Part shown: positions 1 to 10,664 of the stretch, in pieces | How the letters are laid out: each line of letters begins with the position of its first letter | Position numbering within the stretch: the stretch's first letter is position 1 | NCBI RefSeq assembly: GCF_010111755.1 | Contig: NC_088955.1 | Span: forward strand, 248,001 to 312,000 | Length of the DNA stretch: 64,000 nt | Reading direction: 5' to 3' | DNA from: Nakaseomyces glabratus | Taxonomy: Eukaryota > Ascomycota > Saccharomycetes > Saccharomycetales > Saccharomycetaceae | The notes under the pieces: model-generated | What the model saw: only the letters and a program-made list of their open reading frames with translations | Database searches by the model: none | What the model was told of the DNA's origin: nothing | Made by a program: the position numbers and the translations under genes

Positions 1-105
1 TATTAATGTAATTGTTATAATTCGTGTGTTAGATAACTAAATGATTTGTATCATTAATTTATAACTAATTTTAATGCAAGGGTCTTTGTATGCATCTAAG
101 TAATA

Positions 106-2259
106 TTAGAATCTCCAGGTTTCATCCACTGATTCAATTGCCCATTTGAATTTCTCCCTTAGAGATTTCGTGAAGATTTTTTCTATAGGTACGCCATATT
201 TCTTACAAAACACCACTGATAATCTGGGATCAATATAGTTAATTTTAGATGTGCCTAGAGACACCTCAGAGTTGGCTTCTCTATCCTGGAGTTGCACTTG
301 GCTTGTGGAGATTCTCTGATCTAACCGTTCAATCGCTTTTTCTAATTTTTCTACACTATTCATGGAAGCTTTTAACTGAACAATACCTGTGGCTAATTCT
401 TCAGCATATTGTTGTTTTAATTGTTTAACGTTATCAAGCCACTCCTTCAGCGTCTCCTCAGGCAACGGTTCTTCACCTTCGAATTTCCGTTTATCGTTTT
501 CTCTTTTGAACTTGTTATGATATTTTTGTATTTCTCTTTCTATAATTCTCTCATGAATTTTAGCCTCTATTTCTTTATCGATACTGTTAATATCCTCAAA
601 ATAATTTGGAGTATCCTTAATTCTATCTGGTTCTATTTGTAGAATACCTTTTTTTAATCTCTCCTTTTGCCATTTGAATTCTTCTATTCTATCAGAGGAT
701 TTAGCAACGGATTTAGCATGGCCTGCAGTAACCGTCCTTTGATGGTTACATAGAATTGCAACCGTTCTATTTGCTGCGTTATATTTTAGTAATTTTTCAG
801 CCACACTCCCTTCATTTGGAATAAGATCCAGTTGCTCTTGCATGGTCTTAGAAGCATTGTAAGTACGAAAAACTTTAGCAGTTAAACCTGTCATGTAATT
901 CTGTAGAAATTTGTTTAAAAGTGAAGGATCTAATCTGTCAAACAATTGATGGCCGGGTTGTTTAGGGGGCTTTTTAAATAAAGCCAAATTTTTGAAGACT
1001 TTAGGGTCCACCTGTACCTCTTGATAGAATCTGATTGAATCCTTACCCAAGAAATCGAAAATGACTGTATTGGGAGGTTTCAAGGTTATATGCTCATATC
1101 TTAAGGAGCAACATCCTACTGTATCAGCTTCTTCTTCTGATTTTTCACCACCAGCTCTTAAAGCAAAGACGTCAATTAGATACACTGCGACAGCCTTTTG
1201 TCGCTCCACCATAAGTTTGCTCTTGAAATTGTTTCGGTACTCTTTACGAATCCTGTCTATGTGCTTTTTCAATTCCCTAGCTTTCTCAAACTTCTTGAAA
1301 TCACTTTGGCCCTTCAATGAGGAATTGGCGGCTAAGCGAACGTATTTGAAAGAGCCAAATATGTTCTCCCTCCACATTGCCAGCCACTGTACAGTATTAT
1401 CATGTCGTATCTCACCCCATTGATGACCGGAAGGAGGGGGAGGAATGGGTGCTCCCTCTCCAAGGTTTAGCACTATGTCTTCAGGTCTTATTCTTCTTTT
1501 TAGCTTCCCAGTTTTTGGATGAGCACCTCTTCCTCTAAATAAATCAGGTGGTTCAACTTTAAAATTTCCAACTTGTTCTCGTCTACCATCCAGTTCACAA
1601 AACTTATATTTCTCTTCAAATTTCTCCCTCTCGAGTCTTATTTCCTTCTTTTGCATCGCAGTCATACTCTTTTTTTCTTCCTTTAGCTGAACAAAATAAT
1701 CATGCATGGCAGAAAAGTCCATTCTATCAAAGCTTTCTATTTCAATTCCATTTTGAGTACCGCCAGCATCATTGAGAACATGTTTAAAATCCTCAAAAAA
1801 GTTCTTTTGAAACACCGGATTTTGAGCATGAGGAGTTTCTAATAAGTGTGCAAAAAAACCAGCAACTTCTTCCGCTTCCAGAGGTAAATCCACCGGGTTG
1901 CCTTCATAATAAAGTTTAACATGGGATGGTAGAGCCTCATATGGAGGTGGAAATAGGACACCATTGTGTTCCAAAGTGGTCCACTTAATTGTGTCATCTT
2001 TATCTTGTTCTTCCCACCATTTATAGTCTTCTTCAAGATCATCGCTTACATTTTCTTCAAGATCATCGCTGATAGGCGAGTCATTATCTGTATTCACTAA
2101 TTTAGCATCCTTGGTTTCTTCATCTCCTTCTTCTGCCTTGACTATGCTAGACTTAAGACCAGTTATATGATTCTCTTCATCATCACTCTCATCTTTTACC
2201 ACATTATAAAGCTTTCTTCTTTTTAGAATAACACCATCTTCATCATCTGATACTGTCAT
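106..2259 (-). CDS. TOP1: DNA topoisomerase I (type IB)
   Basis: Nuclear type IB topoisomerase that relaxes supercoils ahead of polymerases by transient single-strand cleavage through a 3'-phosphotyrosine. The 717-residue protein has an acidic/basic low-complexity N-terminus (about 1-90), then the conserved core from WTTLEHNGV onward, a charged coiled-coil linker (about 580-660) and the C-terminal SKINYIDPR motif. Tyr675 in that motif is the expected catalytic tyrosine. S. cerevisiae Top1 is somewhat longer (769 residues), the difference lying mainly in the N-terminal tail. It is the first gene of a block that follows S. cerevisiae chromosome XV order (TOP1, RPB11, SIN3, PFA4, IZH2, PHO80), all in the same relative orientation. 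The ATG at 2257-2259 is the family start. Confidence 0.98.
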   Translation of the reverse strand: MTVSDDEDGVILKRRKLYNVVKDESDDEENHITGLKSSIVKAEEGDEETKDAKLVNTDNDSPISDDLEENVSDDLEEDYKWWEEQDKDDTIKWTTLEHNGVLFPPPYEALPSHVKLYYEGNPVDLPLEAEEVAGFFAHLLETPHAQNPVFQKNFFEDFKHVLNDAGGTQNGIEIESFDRMDFSAMHDYFVQLKEEKKSMTAMQKKEIRLEREKFEEKYKFCELDGRREQVGNFKVEPPDLFRGRGAHPKTGKLKRRIRPEDIVLNLGEGAPIPPPPSGHQWGEIRHDNTVQWLAMWRENIFGSFKYVRLAANSSLKGQSDFKKFEKARELKKHIDRIRKEYRNNFKSKLMVERQKAVAVYLIDVFALRAGGEKSEEEADTVGCCSLRYEHITLKPPNTVIFDFLGKDSIRFYQEVQVDPKVFKNLALFKKPPKQPGHQLFDRLDPSLLNKFLQNYMTGLTAKVFRTYNASKTMQEQLDLIPNEGSVAEKLLKYNAANRTVAILCNHQRTVTAGHAKSVAKSSDRIEEFKWQKERLKKGILQIEPDRIKDTPNYFEDINSIDKEIEAKIHERIIEREIQKYHNKFKRENDKRKFEGEEPLPEETLKEWLDNVKQLKQQYAEELATGIVQLKASMNSVEKLEKAIERLDQRISTSQVQLQDREANSEVSLGTSKINYIDPRLSVVFCKKYGVPIEKIFTKSLREKFKWAIESVDETWRF

Positions 2260-2661
2260 ATTGCCTATTTACCAGTTTTTAATCTCAACACTTATTAATG
2301 CTCGTGATATAAATCAATTACTACTATACAGGATTATGTCCTAATAACAAACAAATGGGTGTGTTCTATATGGTTTCCAACCGCAATGGGAATTCAGCAT
2401 TTTGGGATGCTCATCGGTATTTTACGTGTCGCGTGCAATCATAGTCAGATTCAAGAATCTTTGAAAAATCTAGCCTCACCGAGGATATGAAAGCGAGGGA
2501 AAAATCTCTGCACAAAATGTGATTTTCTTATAAAGTTAGGCCAAATGCTTTCATTAATGGCCAGATATACTCTATAATTGCATATTCTTCCAAACATAAC
2601 GGCTTGCGTTATTGGATTTTAGAATTTTATGGTAAAATTTATAATGCAAAATCAGTCATTT
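2260..2661. other. TOP1 upstream / RPB11 downstream intergenic region
   Basis: A 402-bp gap between two minus-strand genes. It should contain the TOP1 promoter and the RPB11 3' end. I see ordinary A+T-rich sequence and no RNA gene or repeat. Confidence 0.6.
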
Positions 2662-3024
2662 TTAAAAGGCGTCATCCGCAGCTAAGGTTTGCAAGTTCCA
2701 TTCCGTTTCGAAGTTAGATTTCAGAGCTCCAAGTTTATTAATAATGGAGCTACAAGCATTCCTTAAAGCGTCTTTTGGGTCGTATCCTTCAACTGTTTGG
2801 ATTCTCAACTTAAATCTAGCAAAAAATGGATGCTCAACCTTGTAAGCAGCGAAAAGCACCTTATTGTCGTTAAGAAGTTCTGCTCTGATCAAGTTACCTA
2901 ATGTGTGGTCTTCTTTCTCAAATGTTATTACTACAGCATTTGGAGCTTTGGTATCCGGGTCAATTTTCAGCTTGGATTCACCTTCACCTAGCAGGAATAA
3001 TTCGAATCTATCTGGAGCATTCAT
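2662..3024 (-). CDS. RPB11: RNA polymerase II subunit Rpb11
   Basis: Rpb11 pairs with Rpb3 to form the alpha-like heterodimer that nucleates assembly of RNA polymerase II. The 120-residue product matches the S. cerevisiae protein in length and is nearly identical from [19 protein letters not shown] to the C-terminal [10 protein letters not shown]. It contains the HTLGNLIR dimerisation helix typical of the alpha/Rpb11/Rpc19 family. The ATG at 3022-3024 gives the family N-terminus. It is followed by TOP1 on the same strand and faces SIN3 across an unusually long 2.9-kb intergenic region. Confidence 0.98.
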   Translation of the reverse strand: MNAPDRFELFLLGEGESKLKIDPDTKAPNAVVITFEKEDHTLGNLIRAELLNDNKVLFAAYKVEHPFFARFKLRIQTVEGYDPKDALRNACSSIINKLGALKSNFETEWNLQTLAADDAF

Positions 3025-4023
3025 TGTGTAATATTAGTATATGGTTATTGTTGTTAAGTGATATCTCGACTAGCTTCTCAACAAAATGATTTTCTTAGCC
3101 TTAGTACTGCCTTCCCAAGCACTAATCTTCTTATACTTTTCCACTTTCATCAGCGTTTTGTCATTTCGTTATTTTCAATCGTGGACTTTCTGTTACTGTT
3201 TTTTTTTTCCTCTTTCTTCGGCCGCAATACTGCTACAACTACTTCTCTGTAGAGAGAATCCTGAGTTTATCATTTTGTCCCCTCCTCCGACCTGCAACTT
3301 TTGTCAATCCATAAGTTTTTTCTTTGGGTTGCTGTCATCTCTTGGTAGGATATAGCTTGTTCGATCACGTGAATTGTTATTTATTGAAGAGCAAACTGTA
3401 TAGTGTATTCATTTTAAACTCCTTAAACCTCCCCGCTGGATTGTTACTCGCTTTAGTAGGAGATTTATTCACTTTAGTTCCTAATTGCGAAATTCGAGGA
3501 AGAGTAGAAAGTGAAGTTAACCGTTTGGCGATTGAGCTGGCTGTATTTATATTCGGGGCGTGATAACTGCTGGAAGTACTAAGATAACGTAGAAAGTACA
3601 CCCAAACGCCCCCTTCAACAAAACCCTGTTATATATAAAGTTATGTACACTGTAATGCACGTATAGGATCCCTTCAAGTATATTACAGACGGTTCTTCCT
3701 AGTTATAGTGTCGTAAGTAAGAATTTAGCCGCCAATTCACACACACTTAGTTGCTCTGACCCTCTTCTTCAGTGTCTGTCGATCCTAGAATTTAGCGTGC
3801 ACACAGCAGCAAAAGACTACCCGAAACGGGGAATGGTAGGCCCTTGGTATACTAGTGCTTGTCTAGTAAGAAATGGGCGCAGAAACATATAATGGAAAAA
3901 GTGTAGGCGATGCACAAGTCACTATTCCCGCCTGCACTCTTGCACGAGATTTCTGAGGGTTAGGATATAAAATGCCCATCGCTCTGAATTTTGATGCTTT
4001 CTTTGTGCTAGGAGTCGTCCACA

Positions 4024-4051
4024 AGATCTCTAGGTGATCACCTAGAGATCT
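4024..4051. repeat. Perfect 28-bp palindrome
   Basis: The sequence from AGATCTCTAGG through the central TGATCA to CCTAGAGATCT is its own reverse complement over 28 bases. It could form a cruciform or a loop-less RNA hairpin, or bind a dimeric protein. It is followed by short direct repeats of ACTCGTAAAGG type at about 4053-4085. Confidence 0.9.
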
Positions 4052-5215
4052 CGTAAAGAAACTCGTTAAGGACTCGTAAAGGACTTGCGGAGGGATGAAT
4101 GGCTACATGGGCGGCTATTAAGGTTTTCAGCTTCGTGTAAAATCTTCAAGGTAATAGGTAAAGCTTGTAAATAGAGTAAGCATTGTAGAGCCTTAGAGAT
4201 TGACGTGGCCAAGCTTAACAGTGCTCTTTTATTTGGCAATATCAGATCTATTACTATCGCAAGTTTCTAGTCTCCATGAGTCTCTACCAGCCCGGAGTAG
4301 ACCGAACTAGCAATGCCAGAGGAAAAACAAAAAAACGGATCTCAGATTGCCGCCGAACGTATATTCCCATATGGTGCTGCTGGAGAGGCACGAGGGGGGA
4401 GGGGGAAGTATAAATAGGCCACGGATAGTTAGAGTTGTGGTTCTTTTTTTAAGAGGGTAAGCTTCTGTTCTTTTTATAAGTCTGATTTCGTACTGCGTTT
4501 CACGTTTGAACAACATTTATTTAAGAATGGGTCCCATGTTTTGTATGTATTACAACCCCGATATAGGCCATGTTTACGCAAGAATCATTTTTAATATACT
4601 AGTCATTTATGAATCCTGACAACATTTACCTTTAGTTTTTGCAGAAATGATCAAAAGTTTGCCGCTAGAGTGATGTCAACCCGGAATTCGAGAGAGGTAA
4701 TCTCCTTTGAAGACGTATCCGCCAAATAAACTTGAATCGAAAAGTGTTTATAGTGAGGAAATCAGTATGGATAGTGCGTTATAGGCTTTTCTACGATAAA
4801 CAGGGAGTTGCGTCATGTGAATATACAACATTAATTGTTAACTCGCAGTTGACAACTTTCACGATATCAGACAAAAATTGGGCTAAGGTGTCTTGCAACG
4901 ACCAGGGGGGAGGAGCAGAAATATGCCCAACTACAATTGAGATAGCATAACGGTTGTCTTTACGCTTCCGATCCACCCAAGTTTCATTCGACAGGAAAAG
5001 TACGTAGAAGCTTTTCAGCTTTTTCAGTTAGCTGTGTGATTTTTGTTATTTTAGCCTGTCTTGTGTTTGGCTCTTCCCAAAAATGATTGAGGAAAGAAAG
5101 GAGGGGCGAAAGAGTAACCATATCCATCTCTACGGATGTTCTTAGTGAGCCACGGGTAGCCTTGCAAGAGTATTTCAAGTTTTCTTGTGGGAATACTGTT
5201 CAGAGTAAGATTGCC

Positions 5216-5242
5216 AAAAAAAAAAAAAAAAAAAAAAAAAAA
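5216..5242. repeat. Poly(A) tract of 27 bases
   Basis: An uninterrupted run of A on the plus strand within the SIN3 upstream region. Such dA:dT tracts exclude nucleosomes in yeast promoters. The exact length may be affected by sequencing error. Confidence 0.85.
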
Positions 5243-5889
5243 GGAATTGATCAATTCGGTTTTGTTAGAATTTTAGGGCCCAACTCTCTCCTGGTGTCTC
5301 TCAGAATTGCATTTCCTGAAAAAAAAAATACAATACTCCATTAAGTATCCTGCTAAAAAAGAAAGCAAAAAAAAAATTAAGAGAAATAAATAAAGCTATA
5401 ACAAACATCTATTCAAGGGAATTGATACCAGAGCAAAGATTAGTTACATTTGATTGATAATAGGTATAAACTAATAAACAAATCACAGTTTGCAAGTGCA
5501 GAAACACTAGAGTTTCCTTAAAGGTGTGACAGGAGCTAATTCAAGATCAAATTGTCTTTGGTTTAAAGTCAAACTTTCAGAACAGTCAAAACATTCCATT
5601 GTTGCATAGCACTAGACTGTCATTTTCATATCTATCTGCCCAGAAGTCAGATTGTGTATTCCTGACTTACTGTGTTTCAAGACTAACAATATCATCAAAT
5701 TGAAACTGTTGTACTATTACAAGTTGAATTAACGAGTGCTCATTAGGTTTTGATACGTTAGTCTCTTCTTTTGTTACACTGTTATAAGTAACAACAAGAT
5801 AACTATATCAAACCCAGCTAGCTATTCCTAATACCGACAGATTAACTATAAAAATAGTAATAATTCATCATTTCAAAACACCCAATATC

Positions 5890-8800
5890 ATGAGCAACCA
5901 ACAAGGAAGTGTCAACCATGCCATTGGTAGTGGTGCCGCAGAAACTGTTAATGTAACACAAAATGCCACAAGTAATGTTGGGATTAATGATAATCAGAAG
6001 ATTGACGGAAATGCCGAATCATCTAATTCAATCAATAATACTAGTAATAATAATAATAATAATGAGAGAATTATATTACCATCCTTCTCGTCCCTAAAAA
6101 CAGAAGATAATCGTATAGATACTTCCATGAATCCAATAGGTCCAAAGTCTATCACAACTTCTTCTAGTACGCCTGCTTCTGTAGGATTTTCTGTTGCCAG
6201 TCTTGATAATCCTTTACCTCCTGCTACTAAGAAGCCAGAAATAAAGCTTCATCCACTACCTCAACAGCAGCAGCCGAGGATCTACACTCAACAGCAACCA
6301 CAGCAGCAGCAAATTCTTCAACAAGATCAGCAGGAAATTTTGCAAAATCAACGCCAAGGTAGTACAGGCGCTTCAGAAACATCTACAACTCAGTCACCCC
6401 TTGTGTCAGGACCGGCGCAGACACAGGGTGACCCCATGTCTTATAGACCTCTAAATGTTAAGGATGCATTGTCATATTTGGAACAAGTTAAATTCCAGTT
6501 TCATACAAGGCCAGACATATATAATTTGTTTTTGGATATTATGAAAGATTTCAAGTCTCAGACAATTGACACACCTGGTGTAATTGAGAGAGTATCATCG
6601 TTATTTAAAGGGTATCCCAACTTGATCCAGGGGTTCAACACTTTCCTTCCTCAGGGATATAGGATAGAATGCTCAAATAATCCAAATGATCCTATCAAGG
6701 TAACTACACCAATGGGGTCTTCTACGACTGTACTAAATACAGCCCCTCAAAAGTCTCCTTCACCATCAGATATCCAGACTAATAATCAGCAAACACAGGC
6801 TATTGCTCAAGAAGCTCAGCTCCAATCTCAGGCAACACCCATCCCAACACAACATGATGTAGGTCAAAACTTTGGTTCTGCAAAGAAGCCTGCTGATGTT
6901 GAATTTAGCCAAGCAATTACGTATGTGAATAAGATTAAGACTCGGTTTGCTGATCAGCCCGATATTTACAAGCAATTTCTAGAAATTCTTCAGACATATC
7001 AAAGGGAACAAAAACCAATTCATGAAGTGTATGCACAGGTAACTATATTATTTCAGAATGCACCTGATTTGCTTGATGACTTTAAGAAATTCTTACCAGA
7101 TTCATCAGCTTCAGGATCTGAAGAAACCCAGGTTCAGCAACAGCAGCATTATCAGTCTTTATCAGATAAGATGGGAGGTAATGCTGAGGCTGCAAACTAT
7201 GCTGCAAGTGGGATGAATGCTCAAACAGGTTATTATGAGCCAGTGAAAGGGGGAGTTTCTTACAATACTCAACAAAATCAACATCAACAACAGAACCTCC
7301 CTCCAATTGGCAGTTTCTCACCACCTACAAATGGGCCTTTTGTTGATCAAACACAGCAATCAGCCAATCCGGAAACTCAGAAAGGTGTTATGAGCTTGCC
7401 TTCTATGATGAATAATGCAGAAGCAGTAAAGGAGCAAGCTATAAAGCAGGCGCACTCTCGACTAATTTCTGATTCTCATGATCACAATTCCCAGCAACAA
7501 GTTCTCTCTCAAAATATCCACAGTAATGATGACATTCCTGTTTCCAACCTAAGGACGACTGTTGTTGAGCAAAATTATCACCCGGAAACAATTTATCAAC
7601 AACAAGGTAATGCTCAACAACACATGGTTGATGGGGGATATGTTGGTACACCTAGTGAGCTAGTTGTTAGACCGGAGATAGATTTAGATCCTAGTCTCGT
7701 TCCAGTAGTTCCTGAGCCTACGGAACCTATAGAGAATAGTCTAAATCTGATGGAAGAAACTAACTTCTTTGAGAGAGTTAAAAAATCAATTGGCAACAAA
7801 CAAATTTATAATGAGTTCCTAAAGATCCTTAACTTGTTTTCATTAGATCTTCTGACAGTAGATGAATTGGTAGACAAAGTTGAATATTATATTGGAGCCA
7901 ACAAAGAATTATTTGACTGGTTCAAAGTCTTTGTCGGTTATCAGGACAAACCAAAGAGAATAGAAAATATTGTGCATGAAAAACATAAATTAGATTTAGA
8001 TCTATGTGAGGCCTATGGTCCTAGTTATAAGAAACTTCCTAAGACTGATACATTCATGCCCTGTTCTGGAAGAGATGATATGTGCTGGGAAGTGCTAAAT
8101 GATGAGTGGGTCGGACATCCAGTATGGGCGTCTGAGGATTCTGGTTTTATCGCTCATAGAAAGAACCAATATGAGGAGACTTTATTCAAGATAGAGGAAG
8201 AAAGACATGAGTACGACTATTACATCGAGTCAAATTTGCGAACAATACAAACCTTGGAAACCATTGCCAATAAGATCGCGAACATGACCGATGCAGAAAA
8301 GGCACAGTTTAGATTGCCTCCTGGTCTTGGCCATACTTCTATGACAATTTATAAAAAAGTTATTAGGAAAGTTTATGACAAAGAAAGAGGATTTGAAATA
8401 ATAGATGCTTTGCATAACTATCCGGCCATATCAGTTCCAATTATATTAAGAAGATTGAAGCAAAAAGATGAAGAATGGAGAAGAGCACAACGTGAATGGA
8501 ATAAAATATGGAGAGATCTTGAACAGAAAGTTTATTTCAAATCTCTAGATCACCTAGGTCTGACATTTAAGCAAGCCGATAAGAAATTGTTAACAACAAA
8601 GCAGTTAATATCTGAAATAAATGGAATTAAAGTTGACCAGAATAGCAAAAGGATTCATTGGCTTACCCCTAAACCAAAAAACCAACTTGATTATGACTTT
8701 CCAGATTATGATATATTATTCGATATTATTGCCTTGGGTTTTGTTTTTACCATCAATACTAACCTTTACTCTAACCCAGATAAGGAAAGAATTAAAGATA

Positions 8801-10371
8801 TGTTGAGAGTTTTTGTATCACAATTTTTCTCAATTCCATTAAAGGAGGTCAGTGACGCCTTGGAACGCAGAGGATTCAGTGATGACAACAATAATGATTC
8901 TGATAAGGGTAGTGGAAAAATGGATCAGATTGCTGAAGAAATTGGTGAAACTGAGCAAGACACATCATCATCAAAGAAGAGACCTTTTGACAATGATTTG
9001 AACATGTCAGATATCTTACATAAAACCAAGCAACAGAAGACAAAGATGAATAAAGAGATGGATGGCAGCAAATCCCCTTCGGAAGATCTCGGTACAGATA
9101 GAAATGTAGGTACTATTGAAGATTCTGGCAGTCTCTCCGAACACAGGAAACAATGGTTAGTTGGTGATGTGGTTGACAGTGCGAACAAAGAGACTCCAAT
9201 GGATAACAGGAACATTTATAACTTGTTTGCTAACACCAACATTTACATCTTCTTTAGGCATTTAGTTACACTTTACGAGAGATTATCAGAGGTCAAACAG
9301 ATTAATGATGAGATCAATAAGGAGATCAAATCTAGAAGGGTAACAACTTTTGCTAAAGATCTAGGACTTATTTCCACTCAACTATCTGAACTAGGACTTG
9401 ATTTTAATAGCTCAGATGCTTATCAACAACTTTTGACATTGAGCAAGCGCTTGATAGAGGGTGATATTGAGCACCAATGGTTTGAAGAGAGTATAAGACA
9501 AGCATATAACAATCGTGCATTTAAGCTTTATACAATTGATAAAGTTGTCCAATCGTTTGTGAAGCATGCGCACACTTTGATATCTGATTCAAAAACATCA
9601 GAAATAATGTTGCTGTTTGAAAATCAAAGAAATAATACCTTAACTACCACTAAGGACCAGATTCTATACAGAATTCAATGTCGTTCACATATGTCAAGCA
9701 CAGAAAATATGTTTAGAATCGAATATAAAAGAGAGAAACGTCATGCATCAATTCAATACATTGCTCTTGATGACCTAACTTTAAAGACTGCTAAATCACC
9801 AGAGGAGGCGTGGAACTATTATGTCACTTCTTACTCTCTATCGAATCCAACTGAAGGGGTTCCGCATGAAAACTTAGAAGTGCCATTTTTAGAGAAAGTA
9901 ATTGAATTTGATCAAGAATATAGCAAGGACAATGGTAATAATTCAACTTATTCTTTGGCTGGTATTTCAAAGTCCAACTTACATATTGATATCGACAGAG
10001 AGAAATATAACTTGATTTTACAAGGCGGATCCTCAGATGTATACTCACGTGCTACTATTCAAAAGTATCCTATTGTTGCAAGTGATGAATCAAGAGCAGC
10101 AAATATTTCAGAGAAAACTCAAGAGATCAGAAAGGTTTTATCACATTACGATGGAAATTCGAATGATGACGTAAATGAGAAATTCAACTACATTCTTGCG
10201 AATGGAACTATTGACGGATATGTGAGACAGTCTGCAGCTGTTGTTCAAGAGACGGAGAAGACTTATAATGATGATTCGGGTAGAAATACGAGCAGTATCA
10301 AGTCCATAATTGGCTCTGCCACTGAAAGAACAGAAAAGCCTTTAATTAATGGCTCCCCTATTATTGATTAA
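5890..10371 (+). CDS. SIN3: Sin3 histone deacetylase corepressor scaffold
   Basis: Scaffold of the Rpd3L and Rpd3S histone deacetylase complexes, recruited by Ume6 and other repressors. The protein has 1493 residues. Paired amphipathic helix domains are visible at about 186-258 (PAH1, from RPLNVKDALSYL), 336-405 (PAH2, from VEFSQAITYV) and 617-686 (PAH3, from NLMEETNFFERV). They are separated by long Q/N-rich linkers. The Sin3 HDAC-interaction domain follows (about 700-840, including GPSYKKLPKTD). Another conserved Sin3 region starts near 1115 (NIYNLFANTNIYIFFRHL). S. cerevisiae Sin3 is 1536 residues. Position next to RPB11 and PFA4 matches chromosome XV order. Confidence 0.97.
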   Translation: MSNQQGSVNHAIGSGAAETVNVTQNATSNVGINDNQKIDGNAESSNSINNTSNNNNNNERIILPSFSSLKTEDNRIDTSMNPIGPKSITTSSSTPASVGFSVASLDNPLPPATKKPEIKLHPLPQQQQPRIYTQQQPQQQQILQQDQQEILQNQRQGSTGASETSTTQSPLVSGPAQTQGDPMSYRPLNVKDALSYLEQVKFQFHTRPDIYNLFLDIMKDFKSQTIDTPGVIERVSSLFKGYPNLIQGFNTFLPQGYRIECSNNPNDPIKVTTPMGSSTTVLNTAPQKSPSPSDIQTNNQQTQAIAQEAQLQSQATPIPTQHDVGQNFGSAKKPADVEFSQAITYVNKIKTRFADQPDIYKQFLEILQTYQREQKPIHEVYAQVTILFQNAPDLLDDFKKFLPDSSASGSEETQVQQQQHYQSLSDKMGGNAEAANYAASGMNAQTGYYEPVKGGVSYNTQQNQHQQQNLPPIGSFSPPTNGPFVDQTQQSANPETQKGVMSLPSMMNNAEAVKEQAIKQAHSRLISDSHDHNSQQQVLSQNIHSNDDIPVSNLRTTVVEQNYHPETIYQQQGNAQQHMVDGGYVGTPSELVVRPEIDLDPSLVPVVPEPTEPIENSLNLMEETNFFERVKKSIGNKQIYNEFLKILNLFSLDLLTVDELVDKVEYYIGANKELFDWFKVFVGYQDKPKRIENIVHEKHKLDLDLCEAYGPSYKKLPKTDTFMPCSGRDDMCWEVLNDEWVGHPVWASEDSGFIAHRKNQYEETLFKIEEERHEYDYYIESNLRTIQTLETIANKIANMTDAEKAQFRLPPGLGHTSMTIYKKVIRKVYDKERGFEIIDALHNYPAISVPIILRRLKQKDEEWRRAQREWNKIWRDLEQKVYFKSLDHLGLTFKQADKKLLTTKQLISEINGIKVDQNSKRIHWLTPKPKNQLDYDFPDYDILFDIIALGFVFTINTNLYSNPDKERIKDMLRVFVSQFFSIPLKEVSDALERRGFSDDNNNDSDKGSGKMDQIAEEIGETEQDTSSSKKRPFDNDLNMSDILHKTKQQKTKMNKEMDGSKSPSEDLGTDRNVGTIEDSGSLSEHRKQWLVGDVVDSANKETPMDNRNIYNLFANTNIYIFFRHLVTLYERLSEVKQINDEINKEIKSRRVTTFAKDLGLISTQLSELGLDFNSSDAYQQLLTLSKRLIEGDIEHQWFEESIRQAYNNRAFKLYTIDKVVQSFVKHAHTLISDSKTSEIMLLFENQRNNTLTTTKDQILYRIQCRSHMSSTENMFRIEYKREKRHASIQYIALDDLTLKTAKSPEEAWNYYVTSYSLSNPTEGVPHENLEVPFLEKVIEFDQEYSKDNGNNSTYSLAGISKSNLHIDIDREKYNLILQGGSSDVYSRATIQKYPIVASDESRAANISEKTQEIRKVLSHYDGNSNDDVNEKFNYILANGTIDGYVRQSAAVVQETEKTYNDDSGRNTSSIKSIIGSATERTEKPLINGSPIID

Positions 10372-10664
10372 AAATACAACATCAATCGGATCATAAATAA
10401 AACATAGATTCCATTACCCATATAAATATATATATATTAGTACTAATTGTAATGATAACGTGTAACTATATTTTGTAAGTATTGTAATTTTCTGCCTACA
10501 TCAGTTATATTTTCTCGCTAATTGTTGATTATTTATAAGACGCGAGATATTAGTATATTCATTACCAATAAAATATGCTTACAGAAAGATTAACTTCAAG
10601 TAAGAAGCCGTATCATAGAAAGAAGTAGTACTGGGGTAATGAGTATAAAGAGCAAATGTATAAA

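Larger units (their letters stand above)
3025..5889. other. Long RPB11-SIN3 divergent intergenic region, no recognised gene
   Basis: This 2.86-kb gap is far longer than any other in the window. Open frames here are short and show no recognisable protein. It holds a TCACGTGA E-box at 3365-3372, a hairpin of the form CCCG-AAA-CGGG near 3820, a TATAAAA at 3966-3972, a perfect 28-bp palindrome at 4024-4051 and a run of 27 A at 5216-5242. The segment from about 3600 to 4450 is less A+T-rich than most intergenic DNA here. A non-coding RNA is possible, but I found no signature of U1, U2, U4, U5, U6, U3, RNase P, RNase MRP, SRP or telomerase RNA. SIN3 promoter elements must also lie here. Confidence 0.5.

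Noticed and set aside
3025..5889. Telomerase RNA in the long RPB11-SIN3 gap
   Set aside because: I looked for a template complementary to the 16-bp Candida glabrata telomere repeat and did not find one.
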